Shown: positions 1 through 8,353, counted from the first letter of the stretch. The stretch is DNA of 64,000 nt from an uncultured Capnocytophaga sp. (GCF_937936315.1 NZ_CALGWU010000002.1:17395-81394); one strand, 5' to 3'. The notes: a model not told the origin generated them from the sequence alone. Numbers and translations: made by a program.

Positions 1-19
1 TAAGCAGTTGCATATTCGT

Positions 20-2596
20 TTAGAAAGGATAGTTAATACCAAAATTAAATACAGTTTCCTTGATTTTGAATTTCTTTATCCAGCGGCTACCTTCAGACTC
101 AGCAGGATCGTAGGTAGGAATCCCCATATCAAGGCGGATAACAAAGAAGTTGAAATCGTAGCGCAACCCTAAACCTGTACTTAACCCTATATCTTTCAGC
201 GATGAAAAATTCTTAAATTTATTTTCTTCAAAAGGTGTGTTATCAGCTACATTCCAAATATTCCCTGCATCGGTGAAGAGTGCCCCTTTGAGAGCTCCTA
301 AGATAGGAAAACGATATTCCAAATTGAGGGTAATCTTCATATTTGCCTCGTTGTAATCCAAAATCGACTGACTTGACCCTGGACCCAAACGATAGGCTTT
401 CCATCCACGATTATCGGTAGTACCTCCCGCAAAATAACTCTGTGAGAAGGGTATATTATCGGAATTCCCATACGGAATTGCTATCCCTAAAAACGAACGA
501 AACGCTAAAGAACTCTGTTTGCCAATAGGAAAATGCTTGATAAAATCTACTTCAGCTTTGGCATATTGGGCGTATTCCACCCCGAAGAGTTTATTTTTAG
601 TACTACCATCGGTATTTACCACCTTATAAGTTGCTGTAATAGCATTGAGCAAACTACCTGCTCCTTCTATTTTGAAACGGAGTTGAGAGAAATCGCGTTC
701 AAAAAACTGTGATTTGCTATTGAGGATATACGTAAAGCTACTTGCCACGATAAAGTCGTTGTTAGTAATACGGTTATATCGCTCCAAAATACCAAATAAA
801 GGCAATACATCATCAGGTTGGACAGTTATTGTTCGATTAAAAATATCTTCTAAGAATTTGAATGTACCTTCGCTCGGGGTAAGATTTCCTCTACCATCTA
901 CATATTGGCCGCCTAAGCTATATTTGCGAGCAATATCGTTCAGTTTTTCATACGTACTTTGATAAATATTGAAAAAGTTACCAGGGTTGATATTGTTCAC
1001 GTATTGTACGTTTATCAAATCAAAAACCACCTTATTCTTTTGGTTACGTGGGTTCCACACATAGCGCAATAAGCCCGAAGTAGTGCGTTTGTCGAGTCCT
1101 ATATTAGTTTGGTAACTCGTACCTCCCTGCAAAATAGTTTGAGGGGTCATATAGTGAGGAATGAGCTTACGGGTATTCAGAGGGAAAACGATAGAGGGGA
1201 AAATCAGACGGATATCACCACTCACTTCCGAAGTGTTAAAAAATCGTGTATCCTTAAGTGTAGGCTGTGAAGCAAAAGTGCCTTGGAAATTCAGTTCTAA
1301 AGTTTCAGCCCCTCTAAACACATTGCGCGCTACAAACGAAGTTCCTATTCCAAAACCAATAGCTTCAATTTCCGAACGCTTGATCTCATTAGTAAGGCGC
1401 AATGAAAATTTATCCATAGACGATAGATATATATTTGCATCAAGTTTGTTTTGCAAGGTATCATTGGCGGGGTATTTAAACTCCATATTAGGATAGCGAA
1501 ACACACGTAAGTTGTTGAATTGCCGATAGGTATTACCTCGCTCTATATCGGTGTAGATAGCTCCTTTTTTAAGCCCTGTTGCGTGGTACAACACTCGCGG
1601 ACGATAGCGGAGTTTATCCTTATAGTAAATAAGCATATCGCGGTACTGCAAAGAGTCTAAAGTACTCTTATCTACTTTGTTGTCGTAATCGGTGTAGAGG
1701 CGTACTTTATTGATGTGATGTATTTTGTATTTTTTACTAGTAATCACATCGCCATCGCGTTCTATAAGGTCTCCTATATCAGTGGTTACTTGTAGTTTAG
1801 TATCTTTTTTAGCTGTAACTGTATCACGTACAATTTGGAAGTTGATGGAACTCTGCTGGAAGGTATAAAAACCATTGTTGCGGAAGAGTTCGTATAGGCG
1901 TGAACGCTCATTGCTAAAATCGCTAAGCTGATAAGGCGCCCCCGATTTGAGGAAAGTTTTTGATTTGTACAATTGGTAAACCGAATCAATTTCGGGGGAA
2001 GTGATTTTGGTTTTGAGGCTATCCAAATAGTAACGCTCGCCCGTAGTGATGTTATAGCTCACTTTGGCTTGTTGTTTTTCCTCTTTAGGAAGGGTAAAAA
2101 TACTATCGGTTACTTTGTTGTTAAAATAGCCTATACTCCGGAAGTAAGCCGCCAATTGTTTGGTAGATTTATGCACACGGGCTGTATCGAGCACGGCAGG
2201 AGCTTCGCCTATGCGTTGCAATTGGTGGTCAATACCCGATACTAAAAACGATTTCTGGAGTCTGCCCACCTGTTTTTCAGACAAGAGTCCTTTGAGAAAA
2301 CGATGCCAACCTGGGTGTGTGTCAATCCATTGAGCGAAATCTTTTTCGGCATTAGGATTGCCCAAATTGTAGATATACAAACTGATGGGCATTCCTAAAA
2401 TATACGAATTAGGCTTTTGTAACACAAAATTGTTTATCTTTGCATCGTCGGTTTTAGCGCCATTTACGTACACGAGATTTTCTCTGAGCAAATGGCGGTC
2501 TTTAGGCACACGCTTGGTAGCATCGCACGCCGAAAGTGCAACCACTAAAACGAGTAGCATACCGATAAGGCTTAGTGGGGAACGCGTATTTCTCAC
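20..2596 (-). CDS. tamL: TamL, BamA-like outer-membrane translocation/assembly lipoprotein
   Basis: Omp85-superfamily protein of the Bacteroidota TamL type, which works with TamB in building the outer membrane. The N-terminus is a lipoprotein signal ending in LSAC, with the lipidated Cys at residue 24 of the form described here. POTRA-like repeats follow, and the last ~400 residues form a beta-barrel that ends in the aromatic residue typical of outer-membrane proteins (NYPF). The frame stays open to a TTG at 2620, but that TTG lies inside a TATTTTTG promoter element (2618-2625), so it cannot be on the transcript. The GTG at 2596, after an A-rich leader, gives a well-charged signal peptide and about 858 residues. 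It is divergent from the rRNA methyltransferase gene. Family call is firm; the start is inferred. Confidence 0.9.
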   Translation of the reverse strand: MRNTRSPLSLIGMLLVLVVALSACDATKRVPKDRHLLRENLVYVNGAKTDDAKINNFVLQKPNSYILGMPISLYIYNLGNPNAEKDFAQWIDTHPGWHRFLKGLLSEKQVGRLQKSFLVSGIDHQLQRIGEAPAVLDTARVHKSTKQLAAYFRSIGYFNNKVTDSIFTLPKEEKQQAKVSYNITTGERYYLDSLKTKITSPEIDSVYQLYKSKTFLKSGAPYQLSDFSNERSRLYELFRNNGFYTFQQSSINFQIVRDTVTAKKDTKLQVTTDIGDLIERDGDVITSKKYKIHHINKVRLYTDYDNKVDKSTLDSLQYRDMLIYYKDKLRYRPRVLYHATGLKKGAIYTDIERGNTYRQFNNLRVFRYPNMEFKYPANDTLQNKLDANIYLSSMDKFSLRLTNEIKRSEIEAIGFGIGTSFVARNVFRGAETLELNFQGTFASQPTLKDTRFFNTSEVSGDIRLIFPSIVFPLNTRKLIPHYMTPQTILQGGTSYQTNIGLDKRTTSGLLRYVWNPRNQKNKVVFDLINVQYVNNINPGNFFNIYQSTYEKLNDIARKYSLGGQYVDGRGNLTPSEGTFKFLEDIFNRTITVQPDDVLPLFGILERYNRITNNDFIVASSFTYILNSKSQFFERDFSQLRFKIEGAGSLLNAITATYKVVNTDGSTKNKLFGVEYAQYAKAEVDFIKHFPIGKQSSLAFRSFLGIAIPYGNSDNIPFSQSYFAGGTTDNRGWKAYRLGPGSSQSILDYNEANMKITLNLEYRFPILGALKGALFTDAGNIWNVADNTPFEENKFKNFSSLKDIGLSTGLGLRYDFNFFVIRLDMGIPTYDPAESEGSRWIKKFKIKETVFNFGINYPF

Positions 2597-2617
2597 AAGT
2601 TTTTGTTTTTTAGGGCT

Positions 2618-2625
2618 CAAAAATA
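2618..2625 (-). promoter_or_regulatory. -7 promoter element of tamL
   Basis: The minus strand reads TATTTTTG, a match to the Bacteroidota -7 box TAnnTTTG. Transcription would start near 2611, about 15 bases before the GTG at 2596. No clear -33 box was placed. Confidence 0.5.
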
Positions 2626-2637
2626 CACAATTATTTT

Positions 2638-3366
2638 ATGCTTAGCAAAAATCAACTCAAATTAATTCAGAAACTACAACAGAAAAAATATCGCAACGAG
2701 CTGAATCTCTTTATAGTAGAGGGAAAAAAGAGCATTGTGGAATTTCTGCAAGCAGGCTACCGATTGGAACTGCTCATCGCCACCGAAATGTTTGCCGAAG
2801 TTCTTAGCCATCACCCTATCACGCTGGTGAGCAAAGAAGAATTGAGGAAAGTGAGTGCTCTGAAAAACCCTGATGAAGGTTTGGCAATTTTTCACCAACG
2901 CAAACACAAGGGCATACTGCAAGAGGGGATAATTCTCGCTTTGGACAACGTACAAGACCCTGGTAATTTAGGGACACTGATACGCCTCTGCGACTGGTTT
3001 GGCATCGAAACTTTGCTCTGCAACACCCAAACCGTAGATTGCTATAACCCCAAAGTAGTGCAAGCCACTATGGGCTCACTTACCCGTGTAGCGGTGCATT
3101 ATGTAGATTTAGCGGGATTTTTGGCTACTTGTAGTCTGCCCGTATATGTAATGGATTTGGAAGGTGAAAACCTCTACACTACCGAATTTCCCAAAAATTG
3201 CGTACTTATCTTGGGCAATGAAGCCAATGGGATAAGCCCCGAAGTGCGCGCCTTAGCGAATAAGGCAATCACTATTCCGCGTTTTAGCAAACACCAACAA
3301 ACAGAAAGCCTAAATGTGGCAATGGCAGGAGCGATTGTTTTAGGGCAGGTAAGAGGTAAGAGTTAA
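2638..3366 (+). CDS. TrmH/SpoU-family RNA 2'-O-methyltransferase
   Basis: SPOUT-fold enzyme that transfers a methyl group from S-adenosylmethionine to a ribose 2'-OH of rRNA or tRNA. The N-terminal ~75 residues match the substrate-binding domain seen in RlmB-type enzymes. The three SpoU motifs are all present: NVQDPGNLGTLIR at 104-116, LILGNEANGIS at 190-200 and TESLNVAMAGAIVLGQV at 222-238. At 242 residues it has the usual length. It is divergent from tamL with only 41 bases between the two start codons. The exact target nucleotide cannot be told from sequence. Confidence 0.9.
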   Translation: MLSKNQLKLIQKLQQKKYRNELNLFIVEGKKSIVEFLQAGYRLELLIATEMFAEVLSHHPITLVSKEELRKVSALKNPDEGLAIFHQRKHKGILQEGIILALDNVQDPGNLGTLIRLCDWFGIETLLCNTQTVDCYNPKVVQATMGSLTRVAVHYVDLAGFLATCSLPVYVMDLEGENLYTTEFPKNCVLILGNEANGISPEVRALANKAITIPRFSKHQQTESLNVAMAGAIVLGQVRGKS

Positions 3367-3392
3367 CAATTAACAATTAACAGGTAAGAAAT

Positions 3393-4442
3393 ATGATAGA
3401 ATTACTATTTTTAGTTGTATTTGCGATATGCTTTATACTACTATTGCGCAAATTTGTACCTATATGGCAGATTATCATAGCAGAATTTTATTTTGTTACA
3501 TTTTTACTGTTCCTTTTATTTTCAGGAGAGGAACACCCTTATTACGAAGCAATTGACCCTGCTGGACTTGAAAGTTATGAGTTTATTGCTAGCAAACACG
3601 AACTGATATATATGATATTTTTTGTGTTGTATCATATTTCCCTGCTACTACTTTGGCTTCGCAAATCAGCTTTGCCACCACTTATTTTAGCATTGGGATT
3701 GTGTGTGCTCTATATAGGGTTATTTTTTAACGGGATACTCATCTTGCAACTTTTAGGCTCACAAGAAGGTAATGAAATTTTAGTTTGCTTCCCTATTTTC
3801 AGTCTGTTAGTAGGTTTAAGCATCATCATTCGCACGCTCTACGATTTGCCTAAAAATCTATCTTTTAGTACTTCTAAATACCAATGGCTCAATAAAATAA
3901 ACGAAAAACTCTCTACAAAAAGCGCTCTGTTTTGCTCCTCGGTAATAGCTATATTGCCTGTGTTTGTGCTCATTACCTTAGTACTGATGCTCTTTGGAGA
4001 TGATTATGATGCTGTGAGCAAAGCACTAACCGAGACTACTACTTGGGGGTTCTCACAACACGACCACCCACCGCATTTACCCCACCAAGGGCATTACCTT
4101 TGCACGGTAGCTGCCTGCGGGAGTCCGCAATTAGTAAAACCTTTGCGCTGGGGGATACGAGGCAAGCAGCGCATTATCGTAAACCGACAGTTGCAAATTG
4201 CCAACGCTTTTGAAGAACTCATCGCCGACCTCTCCCCTACCCTACACCGCTTTATACGCAAGAACTATGACCGCTATGGTTACGACCTCTCTAAAAAAAT
4301 CAAAAGTCGCTGGGCTTCCAACCTCACTTATATACTGATGAAGCCTTTAGAATGGGGATTCCTACTTTGTCTATACACCTTTTGCTTACGACCAGAGGAG
4401 AAGATTAGAAGACAGTACTCAGGGGATAGAGGTAAGAAGTAA
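3393..4442 (+). CDS. Polytopic membrane protein, DUF6688-like
   Basis: 349 residues. Several hydrophobic segments fill roughly residues 1-205, with a soluble tail after that. The tail carries a conserved-looking block (HYLCTVAACG at about 230, then IIVNRQLQIANAFEELI near 260-276) that I associate with the DUF6688 family, from memory and with moderate certainty. No catalytic function is known to me. It starts 26 bases after the methyltransferase stop, so co-transcription is likely, and a hairpin terminator follows at 4549. Confidence 0.7.
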   Translation: MIELLFLVVFAICFILLLRKFVPIWQIIIAEFYFVTFLLFLLFSGEEHPYYEAIDPAGLESYEFIASKHELIYMIFFVLYHISLLLLWLRKSALPPLILALGLCVLYIGLFFNGILILQLLGSQEGNEILVCFPIFSLLVGLSIIIRTLYDLPKNLSFSTSKYQWLNKINEKLSTKSALFCSSVIAILPVFVLITLVLMLFGDDYDAVSKALTETTTWGFSQHDHPPHLPHQGHYLCTVAACGSPQLVKPLRWGIRGKQRIIVNRQLQIANAFEELIADLSPTLHRFIRKNYDRYGYDLSKKIKSRWASNLTYILMKPLEWGFLLCLYTFCLRPEEKIRRQYSGDRGKK

Positions 4443-4548
4443 GAAGTAAGAGAGGGGTTAGGATATAGGAATTAGGGGATAGAAGCTAGGGTGTAAGTAT
4501 TTAATTATCAATTATTAAGTATAGTTAATAGAAATATTGCAAATAAAG

Positions 4549-4587
4549 AACCACCGCTGAGCGGGTAAATGCACAGCGGTGGTTTTT
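4549..4587 (+). terminator. Intrinsic terminator after the DUF6688-like gene
   Basis: A perfect 11-bp stem (AACCACCGCTG / CAGCGGTGGTT) with a 14-base loop, followed by a T run. It lies ~105 bases after the stop. It could also work weakly for the minus-strand operon ending at 4654. Confidence 0.75.
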
Positions 4588-4653
4588 GTATAAAAAATTG
4601 TGAGAGAAAATAACGTGTTAGGGTTGGAGGGTAAAGACAATTAGCTTTTTACC

Positions 4654-5304
4654 TTATACTAAGTCTTTTAGTTTTTCAAATTCTTCGTTGTTGAGACTTT
4701 GTTTATACAATTCATTCACTAACCAAAGTCCGCTTTCTCTAATCTTTTCATTAGGAGAATAACTACCTAACCAATTTTCAGAAGGTGTTATTTCACCTGC
4801 TTTTGCAGCATTGGAAAGAGTAGAAATGATTCTGCTCTCCCAAAAAAGTCGGTCGTCTTTAGTTTTTACTTCAAAAACTACAAAAGAGAGATTTTGCTGT
4901 ATATATTCACTAATTCGCTTTTCTAAAGCCTTTTCAAAATTTACATCCAGCAAGTGTGCATACTTTTGTTTACCTTCCCTTGAGGTAGTATCGTATTCCC
5001 ATTTTTCAGCATAAGGATGATGAGGGTCATCTTTGCGCAATAAACTACGCCCTATATTTTTTCTAAAAATACTTCTATTCTTATTTTCTTTTACAAAATG
5101 TTGTTTCAAGCGAGAATAGAGTTGGTTATCTCCTGTATGAGTACCTACTCTGATGATTCTATCACAATCATTAAATTTTTCACCTTTCTCAAAGATGATA
5201 TAAATACCATTAGTAGGAATTTCGTTCTTATTTGCTTCAAAAGGAAAAGTAAAACGCTTTTGCGCGTTAAATAACTGATGTAATTGTACTGCTAATGAGT
5301 TCAT
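4654..5304 (-). CDS. GIY-YIG-like nuclease-domain protein
   Basis: 216 residues. Residues 33-70 follow the GIY-YIG core: GIYIIFE at 33-39, RIIRVGTH at 49-56 in place of YIG, and LYSRLKQHF at 62-70 with the expected Arg65. Glu156 in FWESRII could be the metal-binding acid. This suggests a phosphodiester-cleaving fold, but the YIG triad is altered, so activity is uncertain. It starts 1 base after the stop of the DUF6884-like gene, and the two are almost certainly translated together. It is the last gene of the nine-gene minus-strand run. Confidence 0.65.
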   Translation of the reverse strand: MNSLAVQLHQLFNAQKRFTFPFEANKNEIPTNGIYIIFEKGEKFNDCDRIIRVGTHTGDNQLYSRLKQHFVKENKNRSIFRKNIGRSLLRKDDPHHPYAEKWEYDTTSREGKQKYAHLLDVNFEKALEKRISEYIQQNLSFVVFEVKTKDDRLFWESRIISTLSNAAKAGEITPSENWLGSYSPNEKIRESGLWLVNELYKQSLNNEEFEKLKDLV

Positions 5305-5305
5305 T

Positions 5306-5719
5306 TTAAGCTGTTTTATTCGTTAGAAACTGTAGTCGTTCACCTATTTTCATTCCTTTTAAGGGAAGTTCGAGATGTTTAAGCTGAGATTGGATAGGCG
5401 TGAGATAGTTCTCCCCTGCCAAAATCACAAAAGTATCTTTTTCTAAATTTGCCACTTGTTTAAGTTGCTCCACTACTTTTTTACCCCATTCTGTTTTTTC
5501 CTTTTTACTCATTGTATTGAGAGTAAGGTTATATGGGGCGGTTACTTTATCAAGAGGGAGCAGATGATGTAGTGCCGATAATATGTAAATTGCATCGGGT
5601 TTTAGTTTTTTAGCATAAGCTAAACTTTTTACAAATAAAGGGCTTTGGTATAGTTCCTCTGCTTGGATAGGCTGAGGAGCTTTCTTTGAAACACAAGAGA
5701 TTAGTACTATTTTTTTCAT
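5306..5719 (-). CDS. DUF6884-like protein
   Basis: 137 residues. The order of motifs, ISCVSKK at 7-13, YILSALHHLLPLD at 45-57 and PYNLTLN at 62-68, resembles the DUF6884 family and, more distantly, YaaA-like proteins (an ILSA..GLL..D...PY pattern). The biochemical role is not known to me. Tight coupling with the following GIY-YIG-like gene suggests that the two act on the same nucleic-acid substrate; that is inference. Confidence 0.6.
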   Translation of the reverse strand: MKKIVLISCVSKKAPQPIQAEELYQSPLFVKSLAYAKKLKPDAIYILSALHHLLPLDKVTAPYNLTLNTMSKKEKTEWGKKVVEQLKQVANLEKDTFVILAGENYLTPIQSQLKHLELPLKGMKIGERLQFLTNKTA

Positions 5720-5735
5720 AACCTAATAGTATCTA

Positions 5736-6134
5736 TTACTTTAACTCATTTATAATTTTACGACCAAATTGCTGAGTATTCCAAGTATCTTGATAATCTA
5801 TTTCAAATTCCTCAGCGATTTTTCTTAAAACTTCCTTAACTGTTCCCTCGTAGTGATGTCCACAAATAAGAGTATTATTTTTGTTTATATACAAACAATC
5901 TTCTCCTCCCACGATGGCTTTAGGGTCTCCCAATGTATCAAGTATCTTTTTAGCGAACCATTCTATGCCATTTTCAACGGCTGTATCTTGATGAAATTTA
6001 AGCCCGTTTTCACCTGCTATTTTATGCAAAATTGCGGTAGTTACTTTTTGTTTTACATATACTTCTACAGCATTATTGTCATACAAAACGACTACATACT
6101 TTCCTTTAGCTGCTATTTCTTTATATTTTTTCAT
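5736..6134 (-). CDS. Small two-module protein with a WNTQQFGRK motif
   Basis: 132 residues, not a family I can name. It is a clear paralogue of the protein at 7932-8324: both start with a short Lys-rich segment, then a beta-rich stretch (YVVVLYDNNAVEVY at 13-26), and end with IDYQDTWNTQQFGRKIINEL (113-131). The first module has lost the WNT motif (EWFAKKILDTL near 58-68), whereas the second keeps it. There is no signal peptide or membrane segment, so it is probably cytoplasmic. It sits 16 bases before the DUF6884-like gene in the same operon. Confidence 0.7.
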   Translation of the reverse strand: MKKYKEIAAKGKYVVVLYDNNAVEVYVKQKVTTAILHKIAGENGLKFHQDTAVENGIEWFAKKILDTLGDPKAIVGGEDCLYINKNNTLICGHHYEGTVKEVLRKIAEEFEIDYQDTWNTQQFGRKIINELK

Positions 6135-6145
6135 TGTACAAATAT

Positions 6146-6349
6146 TTATTTTTTCTTTCTTCCTTTCTTTTTGCTTGTGCCAAATAGGACTCCCAATAAG
6201 GTTGCTCCTATTTTGCGTTCTACCCCTTGGCGAGAAGTAGGCACTCCTATTCTGCGAGAAGCTTTACTGCGGAGTGCTGTAAGTCCTACTACACGTTTCC
6301 ACGAAAAAGAGAAGCCTGTTCCTTTTAAGATACTGCTAAATAGTCCCAT
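6146..6349 (-). CDS. Very small basic protein
   Basis: 67 residues, rich in Arg, Lys and Ser, ending in SKKKGRKKK. It starts MGLFSSILKGTGFSFSW, which could be an amphipathic or membrane-touching helix. No family is recognised. Its position, 11 bases before the next gene and 73 bases after the previous one on the same strand, supports it being real. The charge suggests nucleic-acid or membrane contact (inference). Confidence 0.5.
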   Translation of the reverse strand: MGLFSSILKGTGFSFSWKRVVGLTALRSKASRRIGVPTSRQGVERKIGATLLGVLFGTSKKKGRKKK

Positions 6350-6422
6350 AAGTTGATTATTTAATATTAACTTTGCCTAAGTTTAGAACTCAGGCAAAGT
6401 TGAAAAAAAGTGTGTATTGCTA

Positions 6423-6725
6423 TTATACTAATTTCTTAATGAGTCGTGACAATACGCCGCCTTTCTTTTTATTTTTTTCTTTGGCTTTACGGGCTTTTTC
6501 CATTCTTTCGGCTATAGCTTTTCCTTCTTTGGTACGAAGGTCTACTTTGCCGTCAGCCTTTCTTTTTACACCGCTTGAAGCTGTAGTTTTCTTGTCGGAT
6601 TTTTTAGCTGCCTTTTCTTTTTCTTTTTTAGCAGCTTCACGAGCTTTCTTTGCTCTTTCTACCATTTCTTTGTATTCAGTAGTTCTTTTATCTACTTTTC
6701 CAGTTGCTGTTTTTTTAAGTGCCAT
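6423..6725 (-). CDS. Lysine-rich repeat protein
   Basis: 100 residues, extremely basic. Two copies of a ~22-residue unit are visible: one begins GKVDKRTTEYKEMVERAKK at 9, the other GKVDLRTKEGKAIAERMEK at 59. Lys/Ala-rich helix separates them, and a short hydrophobic-basic end (LSRLIKKLV) follows. This resembles histone-H1-like or alanine-lysine nucleoid proteins in composition but is not a recognised family. It lies next to a strongly acidic protein, which could be a partner (inference). Confidence 0.6.
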   Translation of the reverse strand: MALKKTATGKVDKRTTEYKEMVERAKKAREAAKKEKEKAAKKSDKKTTASSGVKRKADGKVDLRTKEGKAIAERMEKARKAKEKNKKKGGVLSRLIKKLV

Positions 6726-6749
6726 AGTTAAAAAATTTAAGGTTATACA

Positions 6750-7154
6750 TTAGGCTTCGATTTCTAAATCATCAGCTTCTTCCACAAAATCGTCAAACAA
6801 TTCGCTTGCTTTTTCATCGTCTATGCCAAGTAGTTCAGCAAAAGCAAAATAGTTTTCCATCTCGTCGGCAGTAATCACACCATCGGATGCTAATACTTGC
6901 AAGCTAATAAGCAATGTAGCTTCTTTTTCACCAGCTTTCACAGCTTTAGCAGCTTCCTCAAGATAAGTATCGAAATCATCATCACTGAGTTTTTCTATTT
7001 TTTTGAAAGCGGCTTCTACTTCTTTTTCTAGGTCTTTGAGTTCGAGTTCTTCAGCCAAATCGGCTACGCATTCTTGTGCAATTTCATCGTAAGCTCCTTG
7101 TGCAGTTGCAGCAGCAGCGATGAAAGGAGCTATAGTTTTTGATTTAATTCCCAT
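6750..7154 (-). CDS. TerB-like acidic protein
   Basis: 134 residues, strongly acidic and helical. Residues 83-103 (SLQVLASDGVITADEMENYF) match the metal-binding-like pattern of the TerB/DjlA N-terminal family (ASDG.I...E), followed by a second helical pair rich in Asp and Glu. TerB-like proteins are known from tellurite-resistance and phage-defence gene clusters and can bind divalent metal. The N-terminus (PFIAAAATAQGAYDEIAQ) is Ala-rich. The family call rests on one motif, so it is moderate. Confidence 0.55.
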   Translation of the reverse strand: MGIKSKTIAPFIAAAATAQGAYDEIAQECVADLAEELELKDLEKEVEAAFKKIEKLSDDDFDTYLEEAAKAVKAGEKEATLLISLQVLASDGVITADEMENYFAFAELLGIDDEKASELFDDFVEEADDLEIEA

Positions 7155-7187
7155 AATATTAGAATTTTTAAGTGTTAAAAAAATGTT

Positions 7188-7343
7188 TTATTTAAGTACG
7201 ATAAACTCCATACGTCTATTTTCATCGGAGTTGGGGGTTATTAGTGTTTTTTGTTTGCTACTTCCAAAACTTCATAGCTGAGGCGACTCTACTTTTTGTA
7301 CTTCTTCAGTAAGAGAAATGGTTTGAGTAGCAGCAGGTTTTTC
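7188..7343 (-). pseudogene. Remnant of an OmpA-like C-terminal domain
   Basis: Directly after the TAA (7344-7346) of the membrane-anchored protein the same frame stays readable: 23 residues of linker (EKPAATQTISLTEEVQKVES...), one TGA at 7272-7274, then SFGSSKQKTLITPNSDENRR and MEFIVLK before a TAA at 7188. The last part matches the end of OmpA/MotB peptidoglycan-binding domains (G.S.P...N...E.RR.E). The ancestral gene thus seems to have encoded a cytoplasmic domain, a membrane segment and a periplasmic OmpA-like domain, most of which has been deleted. Confidence 0.7.
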
Positions 7344-7847
7344 TTATTTATTGGTTAATAAAAAATAGGCGATTCCTGCTAAGAGTACTAACAATACAAT
7401 CCACACCCAAAAAGGAATTCCTTTTTTACCACCTTCATAAGTGATTGCATACCCTACTTTGTAGTTAGGGTCGGTTTTAGGAAGGTCGCCTACTTGAGCT
7501 GTGATGCCATATTGTTCGGCTTTTTGTTGTAGTTTAGCAAGGCTAGGAGCTGTCCACATTTTGCAGAAAGCAATTTTATTGCCTTTTACTTTTAACCATT
7601 CACCATCTTGGGTAAAGCAAGCTTGGTCTTTTTCAAACCATTCATTTCCCGCTTTTTTCTCAGCCTCAAGGTCTTTAGTAGTGTAGAATAGTTCACCTAT
7701 CCCTGCATCGGGGCATACACTACTTTTTGCGAATATTTGTTTTAGCTCACTTAGGGTTGTACTAGGGTACATTTCTAAATAAGCAGCAATAATACCAAGG
7801 GCTGTTCTGTTCTGTGTTCTTCCTGTTACAAGAGCTTTTTTTGCCAT
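7344..7847 (-). CDS. Membrane-anchored protein, C-terminally truncated
   Basis: 167 residues. Residues 1-140 are soluble: a helical stretch (NRTALGIIAAYLEMYPSTTLSELKQIF, part at 13-39) that looks like a winged-helix-type fold, then a region with three Cys residues and a beta-rich end. A single hydrophobic helix follows at about 145-165, with only TNK after it, so as written the protein is tail-anchored. The frame beyond the stop encodes an OmpA-like remnant, so this is probably the front part of a longer envelope protein. The N-terminal domain is not recognised. Confidence 0.65.
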   Translation of the reverse strand: MAKKALVTGRTQNRTALGIIAAYLEMYPSTTLSELKQIFAKSSVCPDAGIGELFYTTKDLEAEKKAGNEWFEKDQACFTQDGEWLKVKGNKIAFCKMWTAPSLAKLQQKAEQYGITAQVGDLPKTDPNYKVGYAITYEGGKKGIPFWVWIVLLVLLAGIAYFLLTNK

Positions 7848-7890
7848 TTTATTTTTTTATTTAGTGTTAGTATGTTTTAGTGTTTTTTTT

Positions 7891-7918
7891 AGAGAGTGCC
7901 TAAAAATAGACACTCTCT
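7891..7918 (-). other. Intercistronic stem-loop
   Basis: AGAGAGTG and CACTCTCT form a perfect 8-bp stem around a 12-base loop between two operon genes. On the transcript strand it is followed by A residues, not U, so it is not a standard terminator. It could protect or separate message segments. Confidence 0.45.
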
Positions 7919-7931
7919 TAAAAATCAGTTC

Positions 7932-8324
7932 TTATCGCAAAGCTTCAATTACTTTTTTCCCGAACTGTTGAGTGTTCCAAGCCTCGTCATAATTAATTTT
8001 GTACTTAGCAGCTACGGTGCGCAAACCTTCTTTAGTACTGCCTTCAAATTTGCTTCCACAGATAACGGTACCTTTGGCATCGGTATACACACAGTAAGTT
8101 TCATCGGCAATAGCAGGAGCTCCACCTCCAAGGGCATCAATTAATTTTTTGCCAAACTGACGAGTATTCCAAGATTCGTCATACTTAAAGTTGTTTTCAT
8201 CAGCGATTTGACGCAAAGCACCTTTAGCGTTTTCGTAGCGGTTGTACACATCGATAGACTTGTTGTCGTAGATAGCCACGATATACAAATCAGTAGCTAC
8301 CAATTCTTTGTATTGCTTAATCAT
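7932..8324 (-). CDS. Two-module WNTxQFGKK repeat protein
   Basis: 130 residues made of two tandem ~53-residue modules (about 13-65 and 77-129). Each module has two beta-strand-like segments, a helix, then a Y.E.WNT.QFGKK.I.AL end (WNTRQFGKK at 52-60, WNTQQFGKK at 116-124). It is paralogous to the protein at 5736-6134. No signal peptide is present. The module is not one I can name; the invariant Trp, Phe and Gly-Lys-Lys suggest a binding surface. It follows the coiled-coil gene by 29 bases. Confidence 0.7.
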   Translation of the reverse strand: MIKQYKELVATDLYIVAIYDNKSIDVYNRYENAKGALRQIADENNFKYDESWNTRQFGKKLIDALGGGAPAIADETYCVYTDAKGTVICGSKFEGSTKEGLRTVAAKYKINYDEAWNTQQFGKKVIEALR

Positions 8325-8353
8325 ATTATAAAAATTTTAAATTGTTTACTTGT

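Noticed and set aside
5853..6356. A 167-residue open frame on the plus strand across two operon genes
   Set aside because: It is antisense to better-supported minus-strand genes, has a biased Phe/Ser/Tyr composition typical of a shadow frame, and has no promoter.
6423..6725. Ribosomal or HU-type DNA-binding protein
   Set aside because: Composition is basic but no such fold or motif is visible; described as unknown instead.
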